From assembly GCA_028023455.1 (NCBI GenBank), contig JAQFVV010006710.1, positions 310,001 to 374,000 of the forward strand: DNA of 64,000 nt. The letters run 5' to 3'. Shown here piece after piece: positions 46,292-58,420 of the stretch. The notes below the pieces were generated by a model. It was not told the origin of the DNA. It was given only the letters and a program-made list of their open reading frames with translations, and ran no database searches. The position numbers and the translations under genes are program-made. This DNA comes from Epiperipatus broadwayi. Taxonomy: Eukaryota > Onychophora > Udeonychophora > Euonychophora > Peripatidae. Each line of letters begins with the position of its first letter. Position 1 is the stretch's first letter.

Positions 46292-49200
46292 GGGGTTTTA
46301 ACTCTCTGGGCCGTGTCTTTGCACTTAAAAGATGGCTAGACAAAACAGACCTTCACATAGTCTGTCTTTCCGAAACTAAACTACATATAAACTCAAATTA
46401 CCAAATAACTCAACTGATGCAACAATATGATCTATTTCATTATGTACCCTCAAACACAGCATCTTCTGGAGTTGCTTTTAGAATCAATAAGAACCTGACC
46501 TACAGCTCTTTCAGAACATTACACCTTAGCACTGATCTATTAGTCATTAAGATCACTTTTGGAAATATGGCAATAAATATCATTTACTTGTACATCAGAA
46601 ATGACTCTTATTCAGCACAAGTAGTACTCAATAAAATCAATTCTCTTCTCTCTTCAGATGCCTCCCCTATTGTTTTCTTTGGTGACTTCAACATGAGTTA
46701 CGATAACTTCAACAAAAAACATCTTCACTTAATCAATAGAGTCCTATTGTGAGGAGAGGGTTTTTTTCCTCCTGGACCTTCTCCTTCTACACACTGCAAA
46801 AGCAATCTCTAATTGACCTTCTCTATTATTCACCAGAACTTCACTTTGACATATGCGCCAAGCTTCAATTGGTTCCCTTCACTGATCATTTAGCTCTTCT
46901 AATTTCACTTCACATAGATCCCACCATCTCAGTTCATATAGATTATACTCCTACCATTAGACTACTCAATAAAGCAGCAACTCCAGAACTCATTTTCTCT
47001 GAAGCATATATCTTGTTGCAAAAAATCAAAATTCTTACTTTGCCTCCACTACAGGCTTGGTCGTCTTTCACTGGTTTATTGAGGTCACTCATAGACTCAT
47101 ACACAAAGAAAACCAAAGGTCCAAATCAATTATTAAAAGATTTGGATGCCATAAACAACAGGTTAAAATCTCTACACCATATCGACCTTCATCCCCAAGA
47201 TATTTTGGAGCTAAAAACTCAATACCATAGCAAACAAAAGGTCCTCGCGCATTACATTGCTACTAAAAAGTCCAAAATCTTCTTAGCCAAACAGCATAGC
47301 TGGACCCACAGCTACATTCGCTGTGCAATTGGTTTGGTGGCCAGACCCACACCTACTTCATTGTCAATTGATCAGGGTTGCCTCAGTGGCCCAGCAATGC
47401 TTGCAAAGATTCATGAACACTTTCAGGTCAGGCTACAGAATTATAAATTTGAAATTGGAAATATCTGGAATCATTTGGAAGATGGGGCCGCTCATGATAT
47501 CAGTGAAAATCAGATAATCAAAAAGCTCATGGCCTATCCTGAGAGTGATCATCCGGAACTCCATGGAATTCTGAGATTTGTACTTGTCCACCTGAGACAT
47601 TTCACAGCCCCCATTATACTGCAGATGATAGATGTTCTGGCAGGAGAGTTTCAAAACACTCCAGACTTGTACCCTGTGGCCCTAGTTCCTTTCCTAAAAA
47701 AGCCCATCAGTCCCTCTACCCTTTCCAACATAAGGCCCATTTCCATGAATCCTCTCCTAATTAAAATCATTGAGGCCATAGTCAAGGACAAAATCCAAGA
47801 TCAACTCTACACACACATCACGCCATATCAATTTGCGCGTAAGGGCTCTTCCACCATTGATGCTGTGCAGCATTTTCTTCTAGTAGAACACATCAGACTG
47901 CACAAAAAATCCAAGCCTATAGTTATTCAACTTGACTAAGCCTCGGCTTTTGACTCTGTTATACCTATTGTCCTACTCCAGACTCTTCCTGACTATCAAG
48001 TTCCTGGCATCTATACCAGAATTATTGGTAATCTGCTTTTGAACAGATCTATCTTTACGTCACTGGATGGAAGACTGTCCAATGGTTTCAGACCTCATCT
48101 TTCCATTCCCCAGGGATCGCCACTCGCTACTCTCTGCTTCATCACCTATATAAATCCTATGCTCAGAGAGATAGAGCGCAGACTCCCTGAAATTTTTGTG
48201 CCAGCCCTGAAACATCATGTACAACACATAACCTATGTTGACAATGTCACCATCTTCCTCCCCGATAAAACTCACCTTCCAACACTCACACAAATCATTG
48301 ATAAATATTCAAAGAAACTAAATCTGAACATCAACTATAGCAAGTCCTCCATGTGGAAAATCAGCACTGGCACAGTGATTCCATCAGTCTTTACAGCTGA
48401 GCCGCAACTCTTCCTTGGCTTTCCTAAGGCCAAGTCCAGATTTGCTATGGCAAAAGACACCCAACACTCCACCTTGGAAAAAACTAGCAAAGTGGTTCGA
48501 TCTTTATCCCAAATCTTGCTTTCCCTGCTGGGCAAAGTAGCCCTTCTCAACATGCTGGTGTTTCCGAGATTGAATTATTATCTTCTCATAATTAAACCTA
48601 CTAAAGCATTTCAGTCGTCAATGAACTCACTGTGTTCAAAGCTCATGTGGAATGGAAAGATAGTTGCCATCAGCATCTGTAAGATGCAGATGCCCAGAGA
48701 GTTAAATGGTCTTGGATTGCACTCTGTTTCAACAATCTGTCTACAGAAGGCAATTGCAGTTCTACGTGCAATTCATTTAAAACAGCCGGAACTAAACCTA
48801 GCCACTCTAGTGGAACCTACAGACACACTGCCACCTCTTGCTAGCAGATGGGCCACAATTATTTGGTTACATGTCACCAAGCTGACAAATCTATCTAAAA
48901 CCTCCCTTGAAGGTAAAATAACCTACTGGCAGGCCTATAACCTCAGATTTCAAAACCAGACTGACCTCCTGACCACATTGAACATAGACAATAAACCATT
49001 GCTTAAAAAATTGAAGAACTGGTTTGTTGAACCAAAATACATAGACTTTATCTTAAAACTTAACATCTCATCCTTACCCACTAACCATTTCTTAGTATGG
49101 AAAAGAGGATTCACCAAAATCAATCCTCAATGCCGGCTATGTATTACTGCCGATGAAACGATCCAACATTTACTTTATAATTGTCCATTTCTTTCCCAAA

Positions 49201-49482
49201 TCAGAAACTTCATCACAGAGAAAGTTAGATCTGACATCAGAGAAGCCTTAAATATTCAGAATGCCATCAAGACAGGAATTTTTTCTCTTTATCCGATTCT
49301 CTGTCTTCCTTACCTTTGCAGTCTGGTTGATCAGATGCGAATGTGTTTTCCGTCATTCAGGCTCTTCAATCACAGAGACATTTATAGGTCTTGTCAAGAG
49401 CATAAGTGCCAGGGACTGGCTGCTTGCACCAGAATGGTTATACAAAGAGACTTGGTCCAGGATTGATTTACCAAGCGTTTGA
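46261..49482 (+). pseudogene. LINE ORF2: AP endonuclease plus reverse transcriptase, broken
   Basis: The AP-endonuclease (about residues 1-225) keeps its landmarks: INIRG, SETKL, IYLY, FFGDFN, SLIDLLYYS and TDHLALL. A frameshift lies near 46745. The RT follows with KKPISPSTLSNIRPISMNPL, YQFARKGSSTIDAVQHF, motif A IQLD(stop)ASAFDSV (TAA at 47937-47939), motif B IPQGSPLATLCF and motif C YVDN. The second catalytic aspartate is thus replaced by asparagine (YVDD is expected). The C-terminal zinc finger CRLC…ETIQHLLYNCPF is present near 49130. A frame shift near 49280 leads to the stop at 49480-49482. In active relatives this protein nicks the target and reverse-transcribes element RNA. Best guess L1/Tx1-like; a CR1-like placement is less likely. 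Confidence 0.88.
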
Positions 49483-49554
49483 CCTTATGAACTTTTGCAA
49501 TCAGTCATGCAGTATACCACGTATGAAAATAGTATCATGAAACCATGTAAACTT

Positions 49555-49588
49555 TGTTAATAAAATTTTTTGTTTAAAAAAAAAAAAA
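49555..49588 (+). terminator. LINE polyadenylation signal and poly(A) tail
   Basis: AATAAAATTTTTTGTTT is followed by an A-run (49576-49589) directly abutting the second target duplication. Confidence 0.85.
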
Positions 49589-49601
49589 ACAATGTCCATA
49601 T

Positions 49602-50285
49602 ATATGTATTGTAACAGAAAAAAAATAAAATAAAAAGCACGGAAATGAGACATGGCATCAGAATCATATATATTCTAACCTGCAAAAATGTAATATTTGA
49701 TAATGATGAGTGCCATGTAAGCTAGATATTTTTATGTATAATTAAGTAAATGCCACTAATTAATCCAGTTACAGTGATGTTATGGCCTGTAAGCAAGGAA
49801 TATGTACAAATTATGAATATTTTAAATCTTTATAGTAGAATATTAAAAAAAGAGTAACACAATGAAGAGATATAACAAACTTAAATGCAATATTCTTCAA
49901 TGATAAATTTTGCATTAATTCCAAAATTGATAAATTTTGCATTAATTCCAAAATAAAATAGATAACTAAATAAATTTAGAGATCAAGGACACAGTGGTAA
50001 ATGATAACAATAATAATTTTATTATACAAAATATGCATTATGATAATTATAATTTAATACACTAAATAAAAATAACAAATACAATAAATTAATAAATAGA
50101 CACTCCTTATCTACTTTCAATAATAATTTTAGAGTTATAACAAAAATTAAACAGTCAAATTGATGGACTATTATCAAATAGCATTTCAAAGCCTTTTATT
50201 GGTATTTATTTTTATATGATAATTGAAATAATCTAATATATATAATTTATGATTTAGATTGTGTCATTGAGTTGGATATAATATT
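49602..50285. other. AT-rich stretch with a 27-bp duplication
   Basis: No gene. TGATAAATTTTGCATTAATT plus CCAAAA occurs at 49901 and 49928 (27-bp period, 49901-49953). Confidence 0.6.
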
Positions 50286-50420
50286 TGTGAAACAGCAGAA
50301 ATATATTTCATTAAGAGTTAACAATATTTAACTCTCCTCATATGCTTTCTATCCACTTTTAACACCTTGTGGATAGATGTAATCATAAACATGTAATCAA
50401 AGACGTGTGAAAAAGATTTA

Positions 50421-50474
50421 TGATCACCAAGACATTTCATGCTGAACCAGCACTCATTAGGTGAACCAGATCAC
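50421..50474 (-). ncRNA. Hammerhead ribozyme motif, minus strand, mutated
   Basis: Minus strand: stem I strand CACC, CTAATGAG (core G replaced by A), stem II TGCTG/CAGCA, GAAA, then TGTC and stem I partner GGTG, with outer GATC/GATC pairing. The stem III segment is shortened compared with the 50805 copy. The core change makes cleavage unlikely. Confidence 0.6.
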
Positions 50475-50804
50475 AAACTCTTACACATATTTTTATCATT
50501 GTTCCAATTGTGCAGCCTTCACAACTTTAATACAAATTACTTATTGAAAGTATATTAATAATTTTTATTAGTCAGTCCTTAGACTAGAGATTATCCAATA
50601 ATACATGTTATTTCTGTAGTTTAATTTTCATTACATCACTCTCACAAGGTAGGGAATATTTTCTATACACTTTTAACATCTTGTAAAGGGATGTAACCAT
50701 AGATATATGATCAAAGACATGCGACACTTATCAATCAAACTATAGTAATTTGATATCTTAATATATACTGAACAATAATAAAGATATATGTAAGAGATTG
50801 TTTT

Positions 50805-50850
50805 AGGCCAACTGATGAGTGCTGGTTCAGCATGAAATATGCATCTTGTC
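50805..50850 (+). ncRNA. Hammerhead ribozyme, intact core
   Basis: CTGATGA at 50812-50818, stem II TGCTG/CAGCA closed by GTT (50820-50832), GAAA at 50834-50837, then a two-pair stem III (A-U and U-A around AUGC), and the cleavage triplet AUC ending at C50845. Stem I pairs CAA (50809-50811) with TTG (50846-50848), with a mismatch further out. All conserved core bases are present. The very short stem III, in a self-complementary AUGCAU context, is typical of retrozyme/PLE hammerheads thought to act as dimers. Self-cleavage is inferred, not shown. Confidence 0.75.
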
Positions 50851-51130
50851 TTTGATCATATGTCCCTCCACAAATGTGTTAAAGGTGGATAGAAAAATTC
50901 CCTACTTTGCATGAGAGTGATGTAATAAAAATTAAACTACAGAAATATTCATTATTGGATAATCTCTAGTCTAATGAGTGACTAATAAAAATTATTAATA
51001 TATTTTCAATAAGTGATTTGTGTTAAAGCTGTAAGGGTTTCCCATTTGACACATAAATTAAACTGTAGTAATTTGTTATCTTAATATATACTGAATAATG
51101 ATAAAGATATGTGTAAGAGATTGTGATCTG

Positions 51131-51170
51131 CGCCAACTGATGAGCATAAAATGTGCATCTTGGAGATCAT
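51131..51170 (+). ncRNA. Hammerhead ribozyme motif with stem II deleted
   Basis: CTGATGAG (51137-51144) and the stem I pair CCAA/TTGG are kept, but about 11 nt of stem II are missing and GAAA is not intact. It is the second plus-strand unit of the array. Confidence 0.65.
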
Positions 51171-51295
51171 AGATCTTTTTCATGTCTTTGATCATATGTT
51201 TATGATTACATCCCTCCAAGAGGTGTTAAAAATGGACAGAAAACATTCCCCACCCTGCATGAAAATGGTGTAATGAAAATTAAACTACAGAAATA

Positions 51296-52905
51296 TTATT
51301 CATTATATCTCTGCTCTGCTTCAAGTTATACATCTTTTAAAGCAGAACAAAAGTTAATACTGTAAATCTGTTTATTAATTAAATATTTTTATATGTTTGT
51401 TCAATAATAATAAAAACAAATCATTTAACTAAAACAGTCATTTTTATAATTGATTTGCATATGCATATTATGCATTAATTCACATTTTTATTATATTTAC
51501 TAAATGTTATTAAGATTACTTTACAAAAAACGCATTAGAAAATTATTTTTTTTATAGATTAAAAACAATATTACCATTTTTATTTGTCATGGATAGTGTG
51601 ATACTAAATAAAAATTGTTAATTGTCATCCCGTATCTTCAGGGCCCACAGTAATGGAAGCTGCTGAAGTAATAATTAAGTGGAGTTCTTGTTAGTAAACA
51701 TTAACTTTCAATATCTGGCTTTGTTTCTAAACAATATTTCTTTATCCTTTTGCTTCCTTGTAGATCAAAATAATTATAAATTAAGATCTATCCATTAGGT
51801 TTGAAGTGAGAAATTTATATTACAGAATACTATTCCATGTTAGATTTTTAATGTTATACTTTCCATGCTATGACTTTCCTTTATTTTGAAGAGAGATTTG
51901 CATTATATAATTTCTATTTCATATTAATTCTTCCATCCAACTTCCTGAGAAATGTTGTAGAAAATGGGTAACAAACCCCTCCTCTGATTTATTTATTTAG
52001 AAATTCATATTTTGGGTTTTGATCATTTAAAATGTACGATTATTATTACAATTCAGTTTTAAAAACGGGAAATTTGAAAATCCATGTTCAGTTCAATGTA
52101 TTCTTATTTTTTATTTATCCAAAATTACCCTTTTTACCAAGCAGATGATAATTTCACTAAATTTTATTAGTTTTCCTGCCTTAAGTCTAGTGTTCTTATA
52201 AATTGTGATAATAAATATTTAATAATTTAAAACAACAAATATTTTTTAAATTTATTTTAGATACTAAACAATGATATTAATTTTATAAAAGATTTTATTG
52301 ATGTATATACTTCTTAATATATATGTATTTATTTACTATAATATGTACAGATCACAAATTGACCATGTTATATATCCTTAATCAATATGAATTACCATTC
52401 TCTATTAACTATACTTTAAATGAATTTTTTTAATCACAATAATAATTTAGTTTTTGTTTTTTACTTTAAACATTTTCCAACTCGCATATAAACTTAATAC
52501 ACACACAAACATATTCTTACAAAGTGTAATATATAAAATCCATATTCCTTCTTTGTAAGCACATATATATATATATTTACATATTAATATGCAGGGATTT
52601 GATAAAAAAAAACAAACATCTGTGATGTCTTTCTAGATGTATATAAAACTATTTATATTCTACATAGAATAGATTTTTAAAATATGTAAATAAGGTCTAA
52701 AAAAATAATCAAGAATGAACATGAATAAATGCCATAAGTTCTGTGAGATATAAAAAGAAGTTATTGACCTTTTAGATCCTGTTCAATAATGGCCCACCGA
52801 GGCTTAATATTTAAATCATGAAACTGTGACAGTCTCGGAATCAAACTTAACGAGTAACTGCATGGGTTGTATGATCAGAGAATAATCATCTTAAAAGATG
52901 ACACT
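51296..52905. other. AT-rich stretch, no gene seen
   Basis: No ORF or RNA gene recognised. (TA)n near 52563. Confidence 0.5.
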
Positions 52906-52910
52906 ACTGC

Positions 52911-53960
52911 CTATGAAACAATATTTAAACCATAAAATGAACTTGAGTTCCAAAAATATTCTAACAATCTATATCGTACTGCATCTGTGTATTTCAATCT
53001 AATCTGCAATATGACTTCTAAAACTCTATTTTTTTCTCTATTCCTTAAAAACTCTGAATAGATTTTTTTTCTTTTCCTAGCTCTTCTTTTTTTATCCTCT
53101 ACACTTTCTTCTAATACATCTTCCAAATTCCTTTATCTCAAAGAGATAATACTTATTTTCTCACATTTTATCACTTCTACATTGCTAATATTATCCTTTT
53201 CATTCTCATTCAAATCCACATATATAAAGTCTCTAATTTTTTCTCATTTTCTCTAATTATCCATATCTTTGTTCCATATAAAACTATAACTCCACACAAA
53301 ATATTTGATGTCATTTTTTAAAATCTAATTTCAACAAATCATATAAAAATCTTTTATTTTTACAAACCAATTTAACTTTTGCATTTCTCATTTAATATTC
53401 TTAATCATTTTCCATTATTCCATATCCAATTCTGCAAATGTTTAAAAGAATTTAATCTGCTCTATTCAATAACTATCATATTTTCTTTTCACTATCTATT
53501 TTTATTTTTTTTATTTTATTTTCACCCTAAGCTCATTTTCTTACTATAGATAAGTAGTGTCATCATATCATCAGCAAATCCAATAAACTTTTATCTTCCA
53601 TTGCTAACTTCATTATTATCTAATTAACAATATTCATCTAAATATATAGACAACAATAAATATACACAATAATATTCATGAACACATTATATCTACCCAT
53701 CTCTTTCCTTAAATCTTACTAACATTTGATTCATGTATGAAATTTCCTATTTCTATTACTAATAATTATTTTTTTTTAAATATTCAACTAAGTTAATATA
53801 ATTCATTCTATAATATGGCTTTTCAAGATCAATGAAATAAATATTTTTTTTTCAGCCTAAATTACCCAACATTGTTTCTCAACAATCTAATTGCATACCT
53901 TAGTTTTCTCTTCATACATTGACATGTCTAACATACTGCACCCATTTATTCAAACTCTTG
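52911..53960 (-). pseudogene. Highly decayed LINE reverse transcriptase
   Basis: The minus strand retains scattered RT landmarks in the correct order: a motif A-like IYFIDLEKPYYRMNYINLVE (about 53850-53790), motif C FADDMMTLL (about 53590), an SFK-L-WI block (about 53440), and YGTKIWII followed by ENEKKLETLYMWI (about 53290-53220). The last two correspond to YG(S/C)ETWT and the -R(I/L)EAFEMW- block of a widespread invertebrate LINE type. A 71-codon open frame (52911-53126) covers the end. Stops are everywhere; this is old. Confidence 0.65.
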
Positions 53961-54864
53961 ACTGCTATTATTTGCATTTCCTGCATTAGGCTTTTTTTTC
54001 TCCATCTAAGTCATAATAACTGAAAAAAAAATCTAATTGCCACTCTTCCAAGTTATACAAAGACTTTAATAATTCAATGGAAATCTCATTAATTCCTTAT
54101 GATATAACATTATTCATTTAATTACAGCTTTTATAAATTCTTTCTTCTTAAATATGCAAGTTGCTTCATTCATATTCACCCAATTCTTTTTTTTAATAAA
54201 ATAGATATCTTGCTATCCTACCATATTCATGATTTACATTATATCAAATTTATTTTTCCTATATAATTAATGAATTTGTAACTTATTAACATTTTTCCAA
54301 TTTTTTGATCCATCACTGTATTAACCAACCCACTGACTGCTAAACTAAGGTTTATTGTTTTTTTACTTTTTACAATCTACTAATTTTTTTTTTTCTTAAA
54401 TAATTCTTCATCTTCTACTTAAATTTATTTCATCAATCAGTCTATTATTATTTACAATTAACTTCTTATTTAACAAATCTGAAAAATTTATTCTAAAATT
54501 CTCTTTTAATTTATCAATAGCTCATTCATATCTTTTTATTCTTTAATAAACAATTTCAATTCTTTCACCACTATATTAGGAACTGAATGTATATCAACTT
54601 AACTATGTGCATACACTATTTATGTTTCTTAATACTGTTTTTAAATATATTCTTTATGAAAATATATACATAAAAATAACGTTATTTTCTTGATCTTTCT
54701 GTTTTTTGAATTATGATATCTCTTTACATAATATATGAATCTTTCATCTCCATTGTAACTTTATTATCATTTTCTTTTCTATTACAATATTTTAATGTGC
54801 CATTACTTTTATACAAGAATATCTCATTCTTTTTCTTAATTTTTTATATATGATTTATATTTCA
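53961..54864. other. AT-rich stretch, possibly more of the decayed LINE
   Basis: T-rich on the plus strand, consistent with continued A-rich coding-like sequence on minus, but no block is recognisable. Confidence 0.35.
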
Positions 54865-55122
54865 TTATATGGTCACTAATATTTAACAAGGCTGTAACCT
54901 CGAGAATATGCATGTAAAATGCAATAGTAGGGACCTCTACAGGTGTTTAACCTCAAGCTTACGCTATGGAAGAAAAGAGGGATCTTCCATAGCGTAAGCT
55001 TGTGGTTAAACACCTGTAGAGGTCTCTACTATCACGTTTTACACGCATATTCTCGATGTTACAGCCTCGGTAAATATTACTTACGTAATCAATGTGCGTT
55101 TAATAAATTTATATGGTCACTA
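54865..55122 (+). mobile_element. 230-bp hairpin insertion with 14-bp target duplication
   Basis: TTATATGGTCACTA is present at 54865-54878 and exactly again at 55109-55122. The hairpin starts immediately (54880-54973 pairs with 54983-55078, 9-nt loop, only a few mismatches; core ACGCTATGGAAGA/TCTTCCATAGCGT). It is followed on the right by a 30-nt unpaired tail ending GCGTTTAATAAA. No ORF or transposase terminus is recognised. Confidence 0.88.
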
Positions 55123-57770
55123 TTAATATATGAATAACCACCAGATTTATCCAAAGTACTTTAAGTCTAAACAGCAAATTCTCTCATTTACAGACATGAT
55201 ATTTATAACATATGGACTAAAAACAATAATTTTATCATTACAATTATTGCTATGTCCAAAATCACATATTCTTATACATTATTTATTTTTTTTCACTACA
55301 ACCAATCATTCACTTTGACTCAAAAATTTTCCCTGTATCTAGTCTCTTCTACCTGATAAACTGACTGCCTTTTTTGAATTAATCACAATCCTAATATTTC
55401 ACATACCTATATATATATATATTTAACTCCACAGGTTTTAGATATGCTCTCGTAACTGAATTATATTTTCAATTTTGAGTATTTATTCTTTTGGTGGATT
55501 TATTTTCTGTTCACTTTTATAAATCATTTCAATTTTATTTTCACATTACTTCCATTTTATTAATTATATTTTCAGAGAATAAGTATTATCTAACTACATA
55601 TTTAAAAAGGAAAAAAAAATAACAAATTTTCTTTATATATATTGAAACAGTATGTTCCTTTGGAATATATTTCATTGCTGTATAAATTAAATAAATGTAT
55701 AGAAAGAAATTTTATTAATTTAAAAGTGTGATATCATTAATATTTTAAAATACTGAGTTATTATTTGAAAGACATATATTTATTCTATAAATAAAAATTG
55801 ATTTTGTTAAACTATAATTTAAAAATAAATTCAAATGTTTAAAAATACTAATTTTAAAGAATTGACAATTATTTGTTTTAAATAATTTTAAAATTGACTG
55901 CATATTTATTTAGTGTTTTACTGGCAAATAGCCAAAAGTGATTTCTTATCAAGAAAACTGTTTTTATCACATGAACAATTCGGCTGTTGAATTTTGTCCC
56001 AAAAATTTGGGAACCAAGATTCAAATGGATAATCTACTTCTTCATGCTTTCATTTATCATAAATAGGATTACTTCACATTTATCAACTGTTGCAAAAATC
56101 ATGATTTTTTTCTACATCTTTATTTAGGCCTATCTTCTATATTTAAAATGAAATGCCATAATGAAGAGATCACATGCCATATTTATAAATTGGCAGAAAG
56201 ACATTGAAGTTTATTTATTGGTAAATGAGTTAAAGTGATTAAATATTTTAATTTATAACAAATCATTTTTTTATATAAATAATTTTATGCTGATATTAAT
56301 TATTTATAATTAATCAATTGTTAAATACTGGATCGATCAAAGCTATATATAAGTAATATTTTAAATATAATGTTCAAAAATAATACAGATGTAATAAACG
56401 ATATGTCACATTTCAATATAGATTATGAAATATATAATGTTATTTAATGATATTTATAATTTTAAATAATGATTGTTTAAATTGTAATAAATATTTACTT
56501 TATATATATGGGATTTGACTGATATGGTATGTACTGGTAATTGAGATATTATTGATATGTTTAGCTTGAAATAATTGGTTAGTTCCAATTATAGATTCAT
56601 ATGGTTTCATTTTATAATGATTCTGTTTTTGTAGTGAATAATTTCTTGAGCATGGGTAATGTTTATATCTTTATAAATAATACAGCTATAATGATGAATT
56701 AATATTTAAATATTTTATATATAAAGTCTTAAGGATAGTTGTTGTTTTTTTGCTGTTACCTAGAATTATTATAGTAGAAAGTTAAGCTTATATCTATCAG
56801 GCATTTCACCCGTTGCTTAGTTTTATAACCCTCAGTGTATAGGTTACTATGTTACTCGGTATTGAAATTAAGGATAGCTTGGTTTGTTTTGGCAATGTCT
56901 CAGATTGTTGATTTTACATGTGTTTGTTGATTTTGGTATATTAATTTAAGTTAGATACTGGTAACTATTACAATGCCATTATTATTTTATTTTTTAAAAT
57001 ATTTTGTTTTATAATAAATTATTCTGTTTCTTTTATTATTCACTAATACTTGAATTAAAATATAAAATATTGATATGTCAATTAATATTTGTCCAAATGT
57101 AACCCATACTGCATAAACTTGTATTTTACTTTTAAGATTTATTATTAATTGGAATAGTGTCATTTTGTAATTCATAACTTTCCAACATTGTGTAATTGTA
57201 ACTTTGCTAGTAAACTTAACTTCTTTCTTTGGTATTTTCTTATATTAATTCTCAATATTAAATTACAATTTGTTATTGGAAAGAAGACTAGATTTATTAT
57301 TTAATGGGCCTTCTAATAAAGTTTTGTATGCAACTAGTTATTCATTATAATACATTTAAAGGAATAATATTGCATTTTTATTAAAAACAAAACTAATCTA
57401 AAAGTACACACACTGAATGATTAACAAAAAATTATCCAAATTAAAAGCTGAAAAAATCAAATTGCAAAAATATAACTTCATTTTATAGAAACAATATATA
57501 AATTAATTAATTATTATAAAATAATGGGGACAGGACTAAAATCTAAGAGCAAATTTTAAATAAATATGTACTTAAAAAATAAAAAAACTAAATATTTCAA
57601 CAGAAAAAAAAAAGGGAAAAGTTTTGTACAATATTTAATAAAATTGACTTTAGAATAAATTAAACATGCTTTCATTTAGTGTATATAATAGTATTTAACG
57701 TAATCACTATACTTAAAAGCAAATCAAAATAATAATTATTAAAGTGATAATATTTTAATATATTTTTTTT
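55123..57770. other. AT-rich stretch, no gene seen
   Basis: Open frames up to 64 codons are low-complexity. TA tracts near 55412. Nothing that I can assign. Confidence 0.5.
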
Positions 57771-57774
57771 TTCA

Positions 57775-57866
57775 TATGTCATAGCATCGACCGGGAGGCG
57801 AACCCACAATCGTCTGCAACCAACTACTTGCTTGCAAGGCAACTGCGCTGACCTCTCGCTTGACAA
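57775..57866 (-). repeat. tRNA-derived SINE head or tRNA pseudogene
   Basis: The minus strand of this GC-richer island reads AGGTCAGCGCAGTTGCCTTG (A-box region), an anticodon-arm-like CTTGCAAGCAAG, and GGGTTCGCCTCCC (B box/T arm). The acceptor stem does not close, and the anticodon arm is distorted, so it is not a functional tRNA gene. The downstream minus-strand side becomes A-rich, as in a SINE. Confidence 0.6.
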
Positions 57867-58420
57867 AAATATTTTAATATTTTGAAACAAAATATACAGT
57901 ATTGTTTTTCCATCAAATAAATAAATAAAATTACAATTAAAATAGATTTTTCATCCATCTTTGGCAATATTTATTTTGTTATTAATATATATATATGTCA
58001 GATATAAACTATAAAAAAACTATAATATTTTAAAATTTATTTTATACATTACAAAAAAAGTATTTTTATTTAATACATTTGTTTTTTTTTTTTTAGATTT
58101 TTTTAGTTTCAAAATATACCTTTTTTCATTTCAAGTTCAGCTTCCACGTTTACTAATAAAAAAGTTCTCCCCTTCAGCAAATCAGTTTTCACTAAACTAA
58201 AAATTATGATGAAGAATGTAAGCATGGAATGTTTTTCATAATTGTCTTAATAAAATCTGACATTATCCACTGTATTTTTTTTTTAAATTTAATTTTCAAA
58301 TAACTTCATTAAATAATTTTAATAAATTCAAAATTATTAAAATAATGCTCAGCATGAACAAATTAATACATAACACACATAATTCAAAATAACAAGTGAG
58401 AAAGAGAAAAAAAAGTTTCT
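57867..58420. other. AT-rich stretch, no gene seen
   Basis: A/T runs and short TA tracts only. Confidence 0.5.

Larger units (their letters stand above)
43075..49601 (+). mobile_element. Near full-length ORF1+ORF2 LINE (non-LTR retrotransposon), 6.5 kb
   Basis: ACAATGTTCATAT at 43075-43087 and ACAATGTCCATAT at 49589-49601 form a 13-bp target duplication with one mismatch. Between them are a 5' region (43088-43526), ORF1 with a zinc knuckle, ORF2 with an AP-type endonuclease and RT, a 3' region with AATAAA (about 49559) and a poly(A) tail. The layout resembles the L1/Tx1 group. It is dead: ORF1 is frameshifted and partly duplicated, and ORF2 has frame breaks, a stop in motif A and a catalytic substitution. 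Confidence 0.9.
50290..51295. mobile_element. Head-to-head array of about 330-bp hammerhead-bearing units (retrozyme/PLE-like)
   Basis: The plus-strand units start about 50735 and repeat with a period near 325-330 bp (CTGATGA at 50812 and 51137; ATCTTAATATATACTGAA near 50755 and 51085). The minus-strand unit(s) occupy about 50290-50735 and share the same blocks inverted (hammerhead at 50421-50474; the AGGTGTTAAA-type block; TAATAATTTTTATTAGTC). No ORF. Short tandem units with one hammerhead each are the hallmark of retrozymes, and PLE pseudo-LTRs carry similar ribozymes. Confidence 0.75.

Noticed and set aside
57775-57866. Functional tRNA gene
   Set aside because: The T-arm/B box is good, but acceptor and anticodon arms do not fold properly; a SINE head or pseudogene fits better.
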